From the NCBI GenBank assembly GCA_026391655.1, contig JAPLDR010000103.1, positions 1 through 35,384 on the forward strand: 35,384 bases of DNA, read 5' to 3'. Positions 1 to 7,464 of this stretch are shown here, in pieces. Under the pieces are notes generated by a model, which was not told where the DNA came from, searched no databases, and saw only the letters and a list, made by a program, of their open reading frames with translations. The first letter of the stretch is position 1. Every line of letters begins with the position of its first letter. The stretch is from Bacteroidia bacterium (GTDB lineage: Bacteria; Bacteroidota; Bacteroidia; Bacteroidales; Prolixibacteraceae). The position numbers and the translations under genes are program-made.

Positions 1-53
1 GATTTATTATTCAACCTGAATTAATTATACGTAAAACATAAACAAATAAAACA

Positions 54-719
54 ATGGAAGAGATTCTTGAAAAACTGGCGTACTGTGTTGAATTCGGCAA
101 AATTAACCTGGCTTCTCCTTATCCGCCCGATATGCGAGGGCAAGAAGGTGCCGATGAACTGACTAAAAGAGCTCTTGAAATGGGTGTTGCTCCGACGGAA
201 GTCCTGAATAAAGGTCTTGTTATCGGAATGGGAAAAGTTGGGGTTAAGTTTCGTGAGAACAAAGTGTTTGTTCCTCAGGTACTGATGAGTGCCAAAGCGA
301 TGAGTTTCGGTATGGTGCATCTGAAACCGTTTTTTAATGACGGTTCTGTTGTTCGTAAAGGGAAAATCATTATCGGAACTGTTGAAGGTGATCTTCACGA
401 TATCGGTAAGAATTTGGTGGCAATGATGGTTGAAGGAAGTGGTTGGGAAGTCATTGACCTGGGAACAGATGTAAAAGCAGAGAAGTTTGTAGAGGCAATA
501 AAAGCAAATCCGGGTGCGGTGGTTTGTTTATCAGCATTACTTACAACTACCATGGTGAATATGGAGAAGATTGGTAAAGCGGTGAAAGAGGCAGTTCCTG
601 GTACTGTCGTTGCAATTGGCGGAGCACCGGTAACGAAGGATTTTAGCAATAAAATTGGAATGGATATTTATTCGGCTGATCCACAAGGACTTATTGATCT
701 TCTCGGTAAACTGAATTAA
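54..719 (+). CDS. Corrinoid-binding methyltransferase subunit (MtaC/MtbC-like)
   Basis: This 221-residue protein should carry the methyl group on a cobalamin cofactor and shuttle it between methyltransferases in the cytoplasm. Residues 1 to about 100 match the helical cap (B12-binding_2), and about 104-221 the Rossmann-like B12-binding domain. The lower cobalt ligand motif DxHxxG is at 113-118 (D113, H115, G118), followed by the SxL motif (S160, L162) and a GG pair at 189-190. The cap carries an extra SPYPPDMRGQEG segment at 21-32 compared with what I recall of methanol-type MtaC. It is the first complete gene of a six-gene co-directional run and ends 11 bases before the next start. ATG 54 follows an A-rich leader typical of Bacteroidota. 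The family call is secure; the substrate system is not identifiable. Confidence 0.92.
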   Translation: MEEILEKLAYCVEFGKINLASPYPPDMRGQEGADELTKRALEMGVAPTEVLNKGLVIGMGKVGVKFRENKVFVPQVLMSAKAMSFGMVHLKPFFNDGSVVRKGKIIIGTVEGDLHDIGKNLVAMMVEGSGWEVIDLGTDVKAEKFVEAIKANPGAVVCLSALLTTTMVNMEKIGKAVKEAVPGTVVAIGGAPVTKDFSNKIGMDIYSADPQGLIDLLGKLN

Positions 720-730
720 ATAAGTATTCC

Positions 731-1729
731 ATGACCAAAAAAGAGATCTTTCAGAATATGTGCAACGGAGTTTTTTCACCGGATAGAACAATATTCCGGC
801 CAATTCTGATGCACTTTATCGCCCGTTATGCAGGTGGAAATTATGCCGGATTTGCTTCTGATTACCGGTTTCTGGTCGACGCAAATCTTAAGGCACTCTA
901 CGACTTTGATATCGATATGGTTGGATTAATATCTGATCCATACCGCGAAACAAGTGCTTTTGGAGCCAGGATTGAGTATATTCCTGAAGGTGTACCTCGT
1001 TGTCTGGATCTTGTGATCAAAAATGATGAGGATATTAGGAACCTTGGAAGACCCGATGTTTATAAATGTGAAAGAACACTTGACAGAATTCTTGGAGCTG
1101 AGTTGTTGTCGAAGCAGACAAATGGTCAGGTACCCATCATTGGCTGGATTGAAGGTCCTATGGCAGAAGCTTGCGATCTTGCAGGTATTGAGCAATTCAT
1201 GATGATGCTGATGATGGATCCCGATACAGCGAATCTCCTTTTGGATAAATGTGTTCTTACGGCTAAAGATTTTGCCAAAGCGCAGATTGAATCTGGTTGC
1301 GACATCATCGGAATGGGGGATGCCATCTGTTCTCAAATTGATCCATGTACTTACGAAACGTTTGTAAAAGAACGGCATCGCGACATTATAAGTTTTATTC
1401 ATGAGCTTGCCAGCAAGGTGAAAATGCACATTTGCGGTGATATTACCCATTTGCTTCCACTGATGAATGATCTCGGAATTGATATTTTGGATATAGACTG
1501 GCAGATCGATCCCCAACATGCCTTTGAAGTGATGGGGCCGGATGTCATTCGGTGCGGAAATATTGACCCTCGCGTTGTAATGGATAAAACACCAGATGAA
1601 ATTTTTACGACTTGTAAGCTATTATGCGATAATGAGAAAGGTCGCAAATTTATTTTGTCAGCAGGCTGCGAAATTATTGTAATAACACCTCATGAAAATT
1701 TGATGGCCATGCGCAAGGCCAGTTTTTAA
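731..1729 (+). CDS. UroD-family corrinoid methyltransferase (MtaA/CmuA-like)
   Basis: A 332-residue TIM-barrel protein of the uroporphyrinogen decarboxylase superfamily, in the methyltransferase branch rather than heme synthesis. The zinc site of MtaA-type enzymes (HxC plus a distant Cys) is intact: H233 and C235 in the KMHICGD segment, and C313 in SAGCE. These methyltransferases move a methyl group between a methyl-corrinoid protein and a thiol, or from a methylated donor to the corrinoid. The corrinoid protein directly upstream (gap 11 bases) is the obvious partner. True HemE is unlikely, given the zinc-site residues and an operon that contains no heme genes. Whether it loads or unloads the corrinoid cannot be told from sequence. 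Confidence 0.88.
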   Translation: MTKKEIFQNMCNGVFSPDRTIFRPILMHFIARYAGGNYAGFASDYRFLVDANLKALYDFDIDMVGLISDPYRETSAFGARIEYIPEGVPRCLDLVIKNDEDIRNLGRPDVYKCERTLDRILGAELLSKQTNGQVPIIGWIEGPMAEACDLAGIEQFMMMLMMDPDTANLLLDKCVLTAKDFAKAQIESGCDIIGMGDAICSQIDPCTYETFVKERHRDIISFIHELASKVKMHICGDITHLLPLMNDLGIDILDIDWQIDPQHAFEVMGPDVIRCGNIDPRVVMDKTPDEIFTTCKLLCDNEKGRKFILSAGCEIIVITPHENLMAMRKASF

Positions 1730-1750
1730 TTGAAATTTGAAATTATTATT

Positions 1751-3370
1751 ATGACCGGAAAAGAGAGGATTCAAAAGACTTTTAAACTTGAGCCAACCGA
1801 TTCTATCCCATGGGTACCTTTTGTTGGTGTTCACGGAGCCAGCCTGATAGGGGCTAACGCCACTGAATTTCTCCATTCAGCTGACTATATTGTGGATGGG
1901 CTTACCAAAGCTGTCGAATTATATCAACCCGATGGCATTCCTGTTTTATTTGATTTACAGCTTGAAGCAGAACTTCTTGGATGTCAGCTAAACTGGGCTG
2001 ATGAGAATCCACCGGCAGTTATTTCTCATCCGCTATTAGAGGGGCAATCTATTGAGGGATTGATTGTTCCGGAGAAACATCAGGGGCGCATGCCTGTTGT
2101 TCTCGATGCGACGCGACGCTTACGAGCCAAATATCCCGATCTGGCACTTTACGGACTGATTGCAGGACCGTTTACGCTGGCACTTCACCTGTTGGGAACC
2201 GATATATTTATGAAACTTTTCGAAGAGCCGGAGTATGTTTCAAAACTGTTTATCTTTTGCGAAAAAGTTGCAAAAAGAATGGCTGATTATTATATCGAAG
2301 CCGGATGTGATGTCATTGCCGTTGTTGATCCAATGACAAGTCAGATTGATCCGGTTACTTTCGAAACCTTTATTTCTCCTCCAATGACTGAAATCTTCCG
2401 GCACATCAGGGAGAAAGGGGTATTGAGTTCATTTTTCGTTTGTGGTCATGCTCAGCAGAATATTGAGGTAATGTGTGGATGTAAACCCGATAATATCAGT
2501 ATTGACGAAAATATACCGCTCGATTATGTAAAAGATATTGCCCTGAGACACAACATAAGTTTCGGTGGAAATCTTCAGTTGACTGTTGTTTTGCTGATGG
2601 GAGCTCCTGAAGATGCTGCATTTAACGCACTCGACTGTATTGAACTAGGCGGTGACCGAGGGTTTATTCTGGCTCCAGGCTGTGATCTTCCGATGGCCAC
2701 GCCACCTGAAAATCTGATTGCGGTAGCCAAACTGGTTAAAGATCCTTATGAGCAACAGATTCTTAAGGCGATGACACGCAAAAGCGATAGCCTTAGGTTA
2801 TTGAATATGAAAGATTATGGCCAAAGTGATAAAGTAATCGTCGATATTATTACCCTTGATTCTGAATCGTGTGCCCCATGTCAATATATGGTTGAAGCAG
2901 TGAAGAAGATAGCGCCTCATTTTGATGGGATTGTTGAATGGCGCGAACATGCAATCAAACAAATGGCTGGAGTGACTTTTATGGCTTCTCTCATGGTTAA
3001 GAATATACCCACGATCTGTATCGATGGGAAAATCTCATTTGTAAGTCAGATTCCACCTAAAAATGAACTGATTGCTGCTATCCAAAAAAGGATTAACGAA
3101 AAAATAAAACTTAAAATTCAGGCAAAAAAAGGAGAGTTTATCGTTTTCTGCAAGGATGAAGAGGAAATCAAAATCATGAAATCCAGGATCAATACAACCT
3201 TTTTACAGACAGGTAAGAGTATAGAGGTTAAGTATGTCACTGATCCGGAAAAGCTTACGAAATATGGTATTCTACTAACTCCAACAGTAATTCTGAAAAA
3301 ATACACCATTAAATCTCAGGGAAAAGTTCCATCAGTTGATGTGATTACCGAATGGCTGAAAGAGGTATAA
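1751..3370 (+). CDS. UroD-family methyltransferase fused to two thioredoxin-like domains
   Basis: A 539-residue fusion. Residues about 1-340 are a second UroD/MtaA-like barrel; about 363-450 form a thioredoxin-like domain with a CAPC redox motif (C374, C377) and a probable cis-Pro at P420; about 460-539 look like another thioredoxin fold, with a single Cys (C467) in place of CxxC and a TP turn at 510-511. The barrel's zinc site is altered relative to the preceding gene: the HxC position reads F229-V-C231-G-H233, while the distal Cys (C311, APGCD) is kept. The frame is open back to a TTG at 1730 directly after the previous stop, but ATG 1751 starts the canonical MTGKERI opening, so I chose that. 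It may be a second methyltransferase with a built-in dithiol reductant; that role is inferred. Confidence 0.87.
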   Translation: MTGKERIQKTFKLEPTDSIPWVPFVGVHGASLIGANATEFLHSADYIVDGLTKAVELYQPDGIPVLFDLQLEAELLGCQLNWADENPPAVISHPLLEGQSIEGLIVPEKHQGRMPVVLDATRRLRAKYPDLALYGLIAGPFTLALHLLGTDIFMKLFEEPEYVSKLFIFCEKVAKRMADYYIEAGCDVIAVVDPMTSQIDPVTFETFISPPMTEIFRHIREKGVLSSFFVCGHAQQNIEVMCGCKPDNISIDENIPLDYVKDIALRHNISFGGNLQLTVVLLMGAPEDAAFNALDCIELGGDRGFILAPGCDLPMATPPENLIAVAKLVKDPYEQQILKAMTRKSDSLRLLNMKDYGQSDKVIVDIITLDSESCAPCQYMVEAVKKIAPHFDGIVEWREHAIKQMAGVTFMASLMVKNIPTICIDGKISFVSQIPPKNELIAAIQKRINEKIKLKIQAKKGEFIVFCKDEEEIKIMKSRINTTFLQTGKSIEVKYVTDPEKLTKYGILLTPTVILKKYTIKSQGKVPSVDVITEWLKEV

Positions 3371-3390
3371 CGATTTAAATTTATGGCAAA

Positions 3391-4272
3391 ATGAAGAAAA
3401 TTACAGATCGTGTTAAGAAAGGGAAAATTCTGGTTTCGGATGGGGCCTGGGGAACATTTTTGCATGCCAAAGGATTAAAACCGGGACAATGCCCTGAACT
3501 CTGGAATATTGAACATCCAGACGAAGTTTTTGATATAGCCAAAAGCTACATTGATGCCGGTGCTGATATGGTTGAAACCAATAGTTTTGGTGGTAGTAGT
3601 TTTAAATTAGTGCATTATGGATTATCAGACCGTGCTTTGGAGTTGAACCAGGCAGCTGCGGCCATTTCAAGAAAAGCTGCCGGCGACAAATTTGTATTGG
3701 GTTCAGTCGGACCAACCGGGAAAATCCTCATGATGGGTGAAGTTACCCCTGAGGAGATTTACGAATCTTTTAAAGAACAGGTTATTGCATTGGAAAAAGG
3801 TGGTGCTGATGCCATTATTATTGAGACTATGACAGACCTTGATGAAGCACGTTTAGCTGTGAGGGCTGCCAAAGAAAACACCTCAATTGAAGTGATTTGT
3901 ACCATGACTTTCGAAAAGACACTCATGGGCGAATACCGCTCGATGATGGGGGTTTCTCCAACTGAAATGATGCAGGAACTTGTACCTGAAGGGGTCGATA
4001 TCATTGGTGCAAATTGCGGAAATGGTATTGAAGGGATGATTGAAATTGTGAAGGAGATCCGGGCATGTAATACAGAGATTCCTGTTCTCGTTCATGCCAA
4101 CGCAGGCATGCCTGTATATCATGAAGGGACTACGCTATTTCCTGAATCACCTGAACAAACAGCGAGTTTTGTCAGGGCAATTATCGATGCCGGGGTAAAT
4201 ATTATTGGTGGTTGCTGTGGTACAACTCCCGAGCATATCCGTCAGATTGCAGGGGTTGTACGTGAATTGTAA
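3391..4272 (+). CDS. Homocysteine S-methyltransferase domain protein (MetH N-terminal/BHMT-like)
   Basis: A 293-residue protein covering only the homocysteine-binding barrel of MetH/BHMT enzymes. The opening SDGAWGTFL matches the family's DGAxGT start, and the three zinc-ligand cysteines are present: C209 in GANCGNG, and C275 and C276 in GGCCGTTPEH. It should activate homocysteine as a zinc thiolate and accept a methyl group, giving methionine. Full MetH continues into pterin, cobalamin and activation domains; here those are absent, replaced by separate corrinoid and activation-like genes in the same operon. The most economical partner is therefore the corrinoid protein at the start of the operon. 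ATG 3391 is chosen; an ATG eight bases earlier encodes only MAK and then stops. Confidence 0.92.
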   Translation: MKKITDRVKKGKILVSDGAWGTFLHAKGLKPGQCPELWNIEHPDEVFDIAKSYIDAGADMVETNSFGGSSFKLVHYGLSDRALELNQAAAAISRKAAGDKFVLGSVGPTGKILMMGEVTPEEIYESFKEQVIALEKGGADAIIIETMTDLDEARLAVRAAKENTSIEVICTMTFEKTLMGEYRSMMGVSPTEMMQELVPEGVDIIGANCGNGIEGMIEIVKEIRACNTEIPVLVHANAGMPVYHEGTTLFPESPEQTASFVRAIIDAGVNIIGGCCGTTPEHIRQIAGVVREL

Positions 4273-4277
4273 AAAAA

Positions 4278-5195
4278 ATGCTGAAAAAAGTCCCTTTTTA
4301 TCTGGTCACCGGTTTTTTGGGAAGCGGAAAAACAACCCTGATAAAACGATTCATCGAATGCTATGCTGATTCTAAAAAGATTGTTGTTATTCAGAACGAA
4401 TATGCTGAGGTAAACATAGATAGCTGTGAACTGAAACAAACCGGCAAATCTTTTGAGCTGCTCGAAATGAATAACGGCTCTGTATTTTGTGTTTGTCTCT
4501 TAGGCAGTTTTGTCCATTCACTATCTGATTTTATCCATGAGCATCAACCCGATCTTATTATTCTGGAGGCATCCGGACTTTCAGATCCAATCAGTATCAG
4601 CCAGATTATTTCGGCACCTGCCTTGCGTAATTTGATCTGGTTAGCGCATACTTATACAGTTGTTGATGCGCTTAATTTTCAGAAAACAATTGAAAGGGTG
4701 GGGCGTAATACTCACCAGATTCGGATTGCAGATACTATTGTGTTGAATAAGTGCGATTTGTTGGCTGAATCACTTCGTGAGATACGAAGTAAATTGTTGA
4801 TGATTAATCCTTTTGCAAAGATTGTAGAAACCTCCTTTGGCTGTATTGAGTTTGTTCCGGGATCTGTTTTTCATTTACCGGTAGCAGTAATAGGAACTGA
4901 ACTATATGAAAGCTCAGGAAGACCCGATGTTGGTTCGGCTGTGATCAAACTTATGAAGCCGGTTTCTCCTGATAATTTAGATTTATTTATTCAAAAATAT
5001 AGTTTAATTACTTATCGTATAAAGGGTTATGTGAGTACTACCAAAGGCTCGGTAGCCGTTCAGACAAGTTTCGGACAAATCGAAATAAAGTCGGTTAATC
5101 ATAATTCTTATCATACTGAGATAGTAATTATCGGACCAGAAATTGATCAGAAAGTTTTACAACTAGAATTCGAAAATTTATGCAACCAGAACTGA
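4278..5195 (+). CDS. CobW/P47K-family GTP-binding protein with altered metal motif
   Basis: A 305-residue G3E-class GTPase. The Walker A motif GFLGSGKTT lies at residues 12-20, and NKCD in the middle of the protein is the guanine-specificity motif. COG0523/CobW proteins normally carry a CxCC metal motif; here the matching segment, NGSVFCVCLLGSF, reads C-V-C-L, so the last Cys is missing. CobW relatives deliver metals or help cobalamin maturation; inside a corrinoid methyltransferase operon, a role in cofactor insertion or repair of the corrinoid protein is plausible but inferred. The start lies 5 bases after the previous stop, and the 3' end overlaps the next gene by 16 bases, indicating translational coupling. 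Confidence 0.88.
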   Translation: MLKKVPFYLVTGFLGSGKTTLIKRFIECYADSKKIVVIQNEYAEVNIDSCELKQTGKSFELLEMNNGSVFCVCLLGSFVHSLSDFIHEHQPDLIILEASGLSDPISISQIISAPALRNLIWLAHTYTVVDALNFQKTIERVGRNTHQIRIADTIVLNKCDLLAESLREIRSKLLMINPFAKIVETSFGCIEFVPGSVFHLPVAVIGTELYESSGRPDVGSAVIKLMKPVSPDNLDLFIQKYSLITYRIKGYVSTTKGSVAVQTSFGQIEIKSVNHNSYHTEIVIIGPEIDQKVLQLEFENLCNQN

Positions 5196-5887
5196 AAAAC
5201 TTTGCGTACTCATTTAATGAGCTGGATATCAATGTGGAACTCATTGAAGAGGCAATGGGTTATGGCAGAGGACAATCACCTAAACCTTTTCCTGATATGA
5301 TCACTTATGCACTTGACCAATGCGATCTGTTATGTGATATACAGGGAAGTTTATTGGTTTCCAATAACTTTTCTTTAGATAAAACCGGGAGTATAATTGT
5401 CAATGGAGTCACGTTTTATGTTGGTAAAAAGATTGCTCTGCAACTGAAAAATGCAGAAGGAGGCGCACTTTTTATTTGCACTGCCGGAGCCGGAATCAGC
5501 GAAAAAAGCAAAGAACTAATGGCCGCAGGTGATCTGATTGAAGGATATATCCTTGATGTGATTGGTTCAGTGACCGTGGAAGCTGCTATCGATAAAATTC
5601 AGGAAAGCTTTGAAAATGAATTGATAAACAAGGGAATAAAAATAGCTAACCGATTCAGCCCCGGTTATTGCGGGTGGGCTTTACAGGAACAGAAACATTT
5701 TTTCGCTTTGTTTCCCAACAATCATTGTGGAATAAAACTGTCCGATTCCTGTCTGATGGATCCCATTAAATCGGTCAGCGGCGTTATTGGTTTTGGAACA
5801 AATGTCAAAAAGATGGCTTACGAATGTCAGATGTGTGAACTTGAAACTTGCATTTATCGAAAGATAAGGTTAGCTAAAGGCAAGTAG
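5180..5887 (+). CDS. Stand-alone methionine synthase activation-domain-like protein
   Basis: A 235-residue protein resembling the C-terminal activation (AdoMet-binding) domain of MetH. The signature RFSPGYCGW at 158-166 corresponds to the RxxPGY AdoMet-binding loop, followed by SCLMDPIKSVSGVIG at 190-204. In MetH this domain re-methylates the inactive cob(II)alamin using AdoMet and an electron donor. A Cys cluster close to the C-terminus (C216, C219, C224) suggests metal or Fe-S binding. As the last gene of the operon it probably reactivates the corrinoid protein encoded first. ATG 5180 lies inside the preceding gene (16-base overlap). The gene ends 6 bases from a convergent membrane-protein gene, with no clear terminator between. 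Confidence 0.82.
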   Translation: MQPELKNFAYSFNELDINVELIEEAMGYGRGQSPKPFPDMITYALDQCDLLCDIQGSLLVSNNFSLDKTGSIIVNGVTFYVGKKIALQLKNAEGGALFICTAGAGISEKSKELMAAGDLIEGYILDVIGSVTVEAAIDKIQESFENELINKGIKIANRFSPGYCGWALQEQKHFFALFPNNHCGIKLSDSCLMDPIKSVSGVIGFGTNVKKMAYECQMCELETCIYRKIRLAKGK

Positions 5888-5893
5888 ATTAGT

Positions 5894-6532
5894 TCAATTT
5901 GTATAATCAAATATGACAATGTAATGGCACAAACTTCCCAATAGTACAAAAACATGAAATATAGCATGATTATACTTTATTGATTTTCTTTGGTAAAGGA
6001 TGGCTCCTATTGTGTAAAATACCCCACCCGCCAGAAGCCATAGGAGTCCTTGTGTAACCATACTGTTTATTAATGGTTTAATAGCGATAATAATCACCCA
6101 TCCCATAAGTACATAGGTGGCAGTAGAGATTTTGGAATAGCGTCCAGTAAAGTAGAGTTTCAGTACGATTCCGACAGTTGCCAATACCCAGACAATGCAA
6201 AAGATGACTAATCCCCAGATCCCTTTAATTGTAAGCAATGCAATTGGCGTATATGTACCTGCAATCAAAAGAAAAATTGCCGAATGATCAAAAACATTCA
6301 GCCACTTTTTCCATTCCTGATCCTTAGCCGAATGGTAAAGCGTAGAGGCAAGGTATAGTGTCAGTAATCCGAAACAATAAATAAGATAACTTATGAAACG
6401 TAAATGAATTCCTTCCTGAAGACCTTTGTTTAAGAGTAATAGTGAAGCAAACAATGCAAGTACAAACCCGCTTCCATGTGTGATCACATTCAGTCGTTCT
6501 TCTGTTACTGTGTAGAATCTTTCTTGGCTCAT
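5894..6532 (-). CDS. Hemolysin III family (TrhA/PAQR-like) membrane protein
   Basis: A 212-residue integral membrane protein of the hemolysin III/PAQR family, predicted to have seven transmembrane helices. Family features are the N-terminal EERLNVITHGSGF stretch, STLYHS in the second or third helix, DHSAIFLLIAGTYTP in the middle, and a C-terminal HAIFHVFVLLGSLCHY segment; the conserved Ser, Asp and His residues form the family's putative zinc/hydrolase site. Bacterial members have been linked to membrane-lipid homeostasis, and the name hemolysin is historical. It is convergent with the corrinoid operon and shows no operon partner. ATG 6532 gives the standard family N-terminus. Confidence 0.9.
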   Translation of the reverse strand: MSQERFYTVTEERLNVITHGSGFVLALFASLLLLNKGLQEGIHLRFISYLIYCFGLLTLYLASTLYHSAKDQEWKKWLNVFDHSAIFLLIAGTYTPIALLTIKGIWGLVIFCIVWVLATVGIVLKLYFTGRYSKISTATYVLMGWVIIIAIKPLINSMVTQGLLWLLAGGVFYTIGAILYQRKSIKYNHAIFHVFVLLGSLCHYIVIFDYTN

Positions 6533-6666
6533 ATAGTGCTGTTATATAGGTATTTTTGATTTTTTTGTCTAAATCAATTTTATAAATAAATCATTTTTCG
6601 TGTCATGCCGCAATCGATATCAAAGTTTTGAGCTGCGATAAAACAATTGTCAGGTTGTGAGAGAAA

Positions 6667-6975
6667 CTATACAAGCCGGGCAATATCATCTGTGTTTCCT
6701 ATTCTTTCCGCCGGAAGTTGAAGGTGATCTGCTTGAGAGAAAGCTTTCTGATTTGCCTCACTGCGTTTCCTTTCGGCAGACAGATCGATCAAACCCGGAG
6801 AGATAGAATTTACCCGCACTTCGGAGCCTAAACTTACATCAATCACCTTTTGCCACTCCGCAAGTGTAAGAGCAGAGAGCAGTTTATTACATATGATTGC
6901 TGTATTGTTTACCAGAACATCAATTCTGCCAAATTTAACACCAATTTTGGATTTATGCCTAAAAATTATTTTCAT
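6667..6975 (-). pseudogene. Remnant of a short-chain dehydrogenase/reductase
   Basis: The 102-codon frame joins two separated pieces of a classical SDR. The first is FGRIDVLVNNTAI followed by a TLAEWQKVIDVSL stretch, which matches the NNAG and downstream helix region. It runs straight into VRVNSISPGLI, which in intact SDRs lies after the catalytic YxxxK. The roughly 50-70 residues holding the catalytic Ser, Tyr and Lys are gone, the N-terminal TGxxxGIG cofactor loop is missing, and the C-terminus is cut after DDIARLV. It cannot be an active oxidoreductase. It sits alone in about 930 bases otherwise free of genes. Confidence 0.7.
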
Positions 6976-7464
6976 TTTAATACAGTACAGATCGTAAACC
7001 TATTTAACGCTACTCCTGATTTTTTTTTAAAAGAAAATACCATATATTTCTCCGCGTCTATTCATCCATCTATTTCTTAACCATTAGTTAATATAGGTTT
7101 TCGGTTTATTGAATTAGGATCGAAATAATTTGACTCATTGATTTTTAACAAATTTTTCAGCCTTTAAAATTGTAAAATGGTAAAACGCCCGGGACAGAGG
7201 TTCAATTCAATGCAAACAGAGGTCAAATTTAATAAAATTCTCTTTCATTTATATTTAATTATCTGATTATTAGTTTTATATATTTATTGTAGAAATAGTA
7301 TTTTTTTTAAATATTTTTATTATATTGCGAATGTTAAAATTGGTGAAAGATTTATTCGAAAAAATGATTTAGTTTTCCTTATTTTACTATATTTGCATAA
7401 TTAAATACATTTAAAACCTTTTGTAAAATAACGTTCTTAAGTCAAATACTAAAAATTTTTATTT
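6976..7464. other. AT-rich intergenic region upstream of the OmpA gene
   Basis: No credible gene is seen on either strand. The sequence becomes very AT-rich from about 7235 to 7460 and contains the probable promoter of the downstream OmpA gene. A short plus-strand frame at 6850-7080 has no recognisable composition or family match and overlaps the SDR remnant, so it is treated as chance. Confidence 0.6.
7388..7395 (+). promoter_or_regulatory. Bacteroidota-type -7 element (TATATTTG) for OmpA gene
   Basis: TATATTTG is an exact match to the Bacteroidota -7 consensus TAnnTTTG and lies about 70 bases upstream of the OmpA start codon. The -33 region about 19 bases upstream (around TTTAGTTTT) is only a weak match to TTTG. 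The expected leader is about 60-65 bases and A/T-rich. Confidence 0.55.

Noticed and set aside
926-1519. 197-codon minus-strand frame inside the first UroD-type gene
   Set aside because: It is an antisense shadow of a clearly coding, conserved methyltransferase.
1730-1750. TTG start for the UroD-thioredoxin fusion directly after the previous stop
   Set aside because: ATG 1751 begins the conserved MTGKERI opening; the extra seven residues match nothing in the family.
3383-3394. Mini-ORF ATG GCA AAA TGA overlapping the homocysteine methyltransferase start
   Set aside because: It encodes only three residues; likely chance in A-rich leader sequence, with no conservation data.
6850-7080. Plus-strand 76-codon frame across the SDR remnant
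   Set aside because: It overlaps the recognisable SDR pieces on the other strand and has no coding signature.
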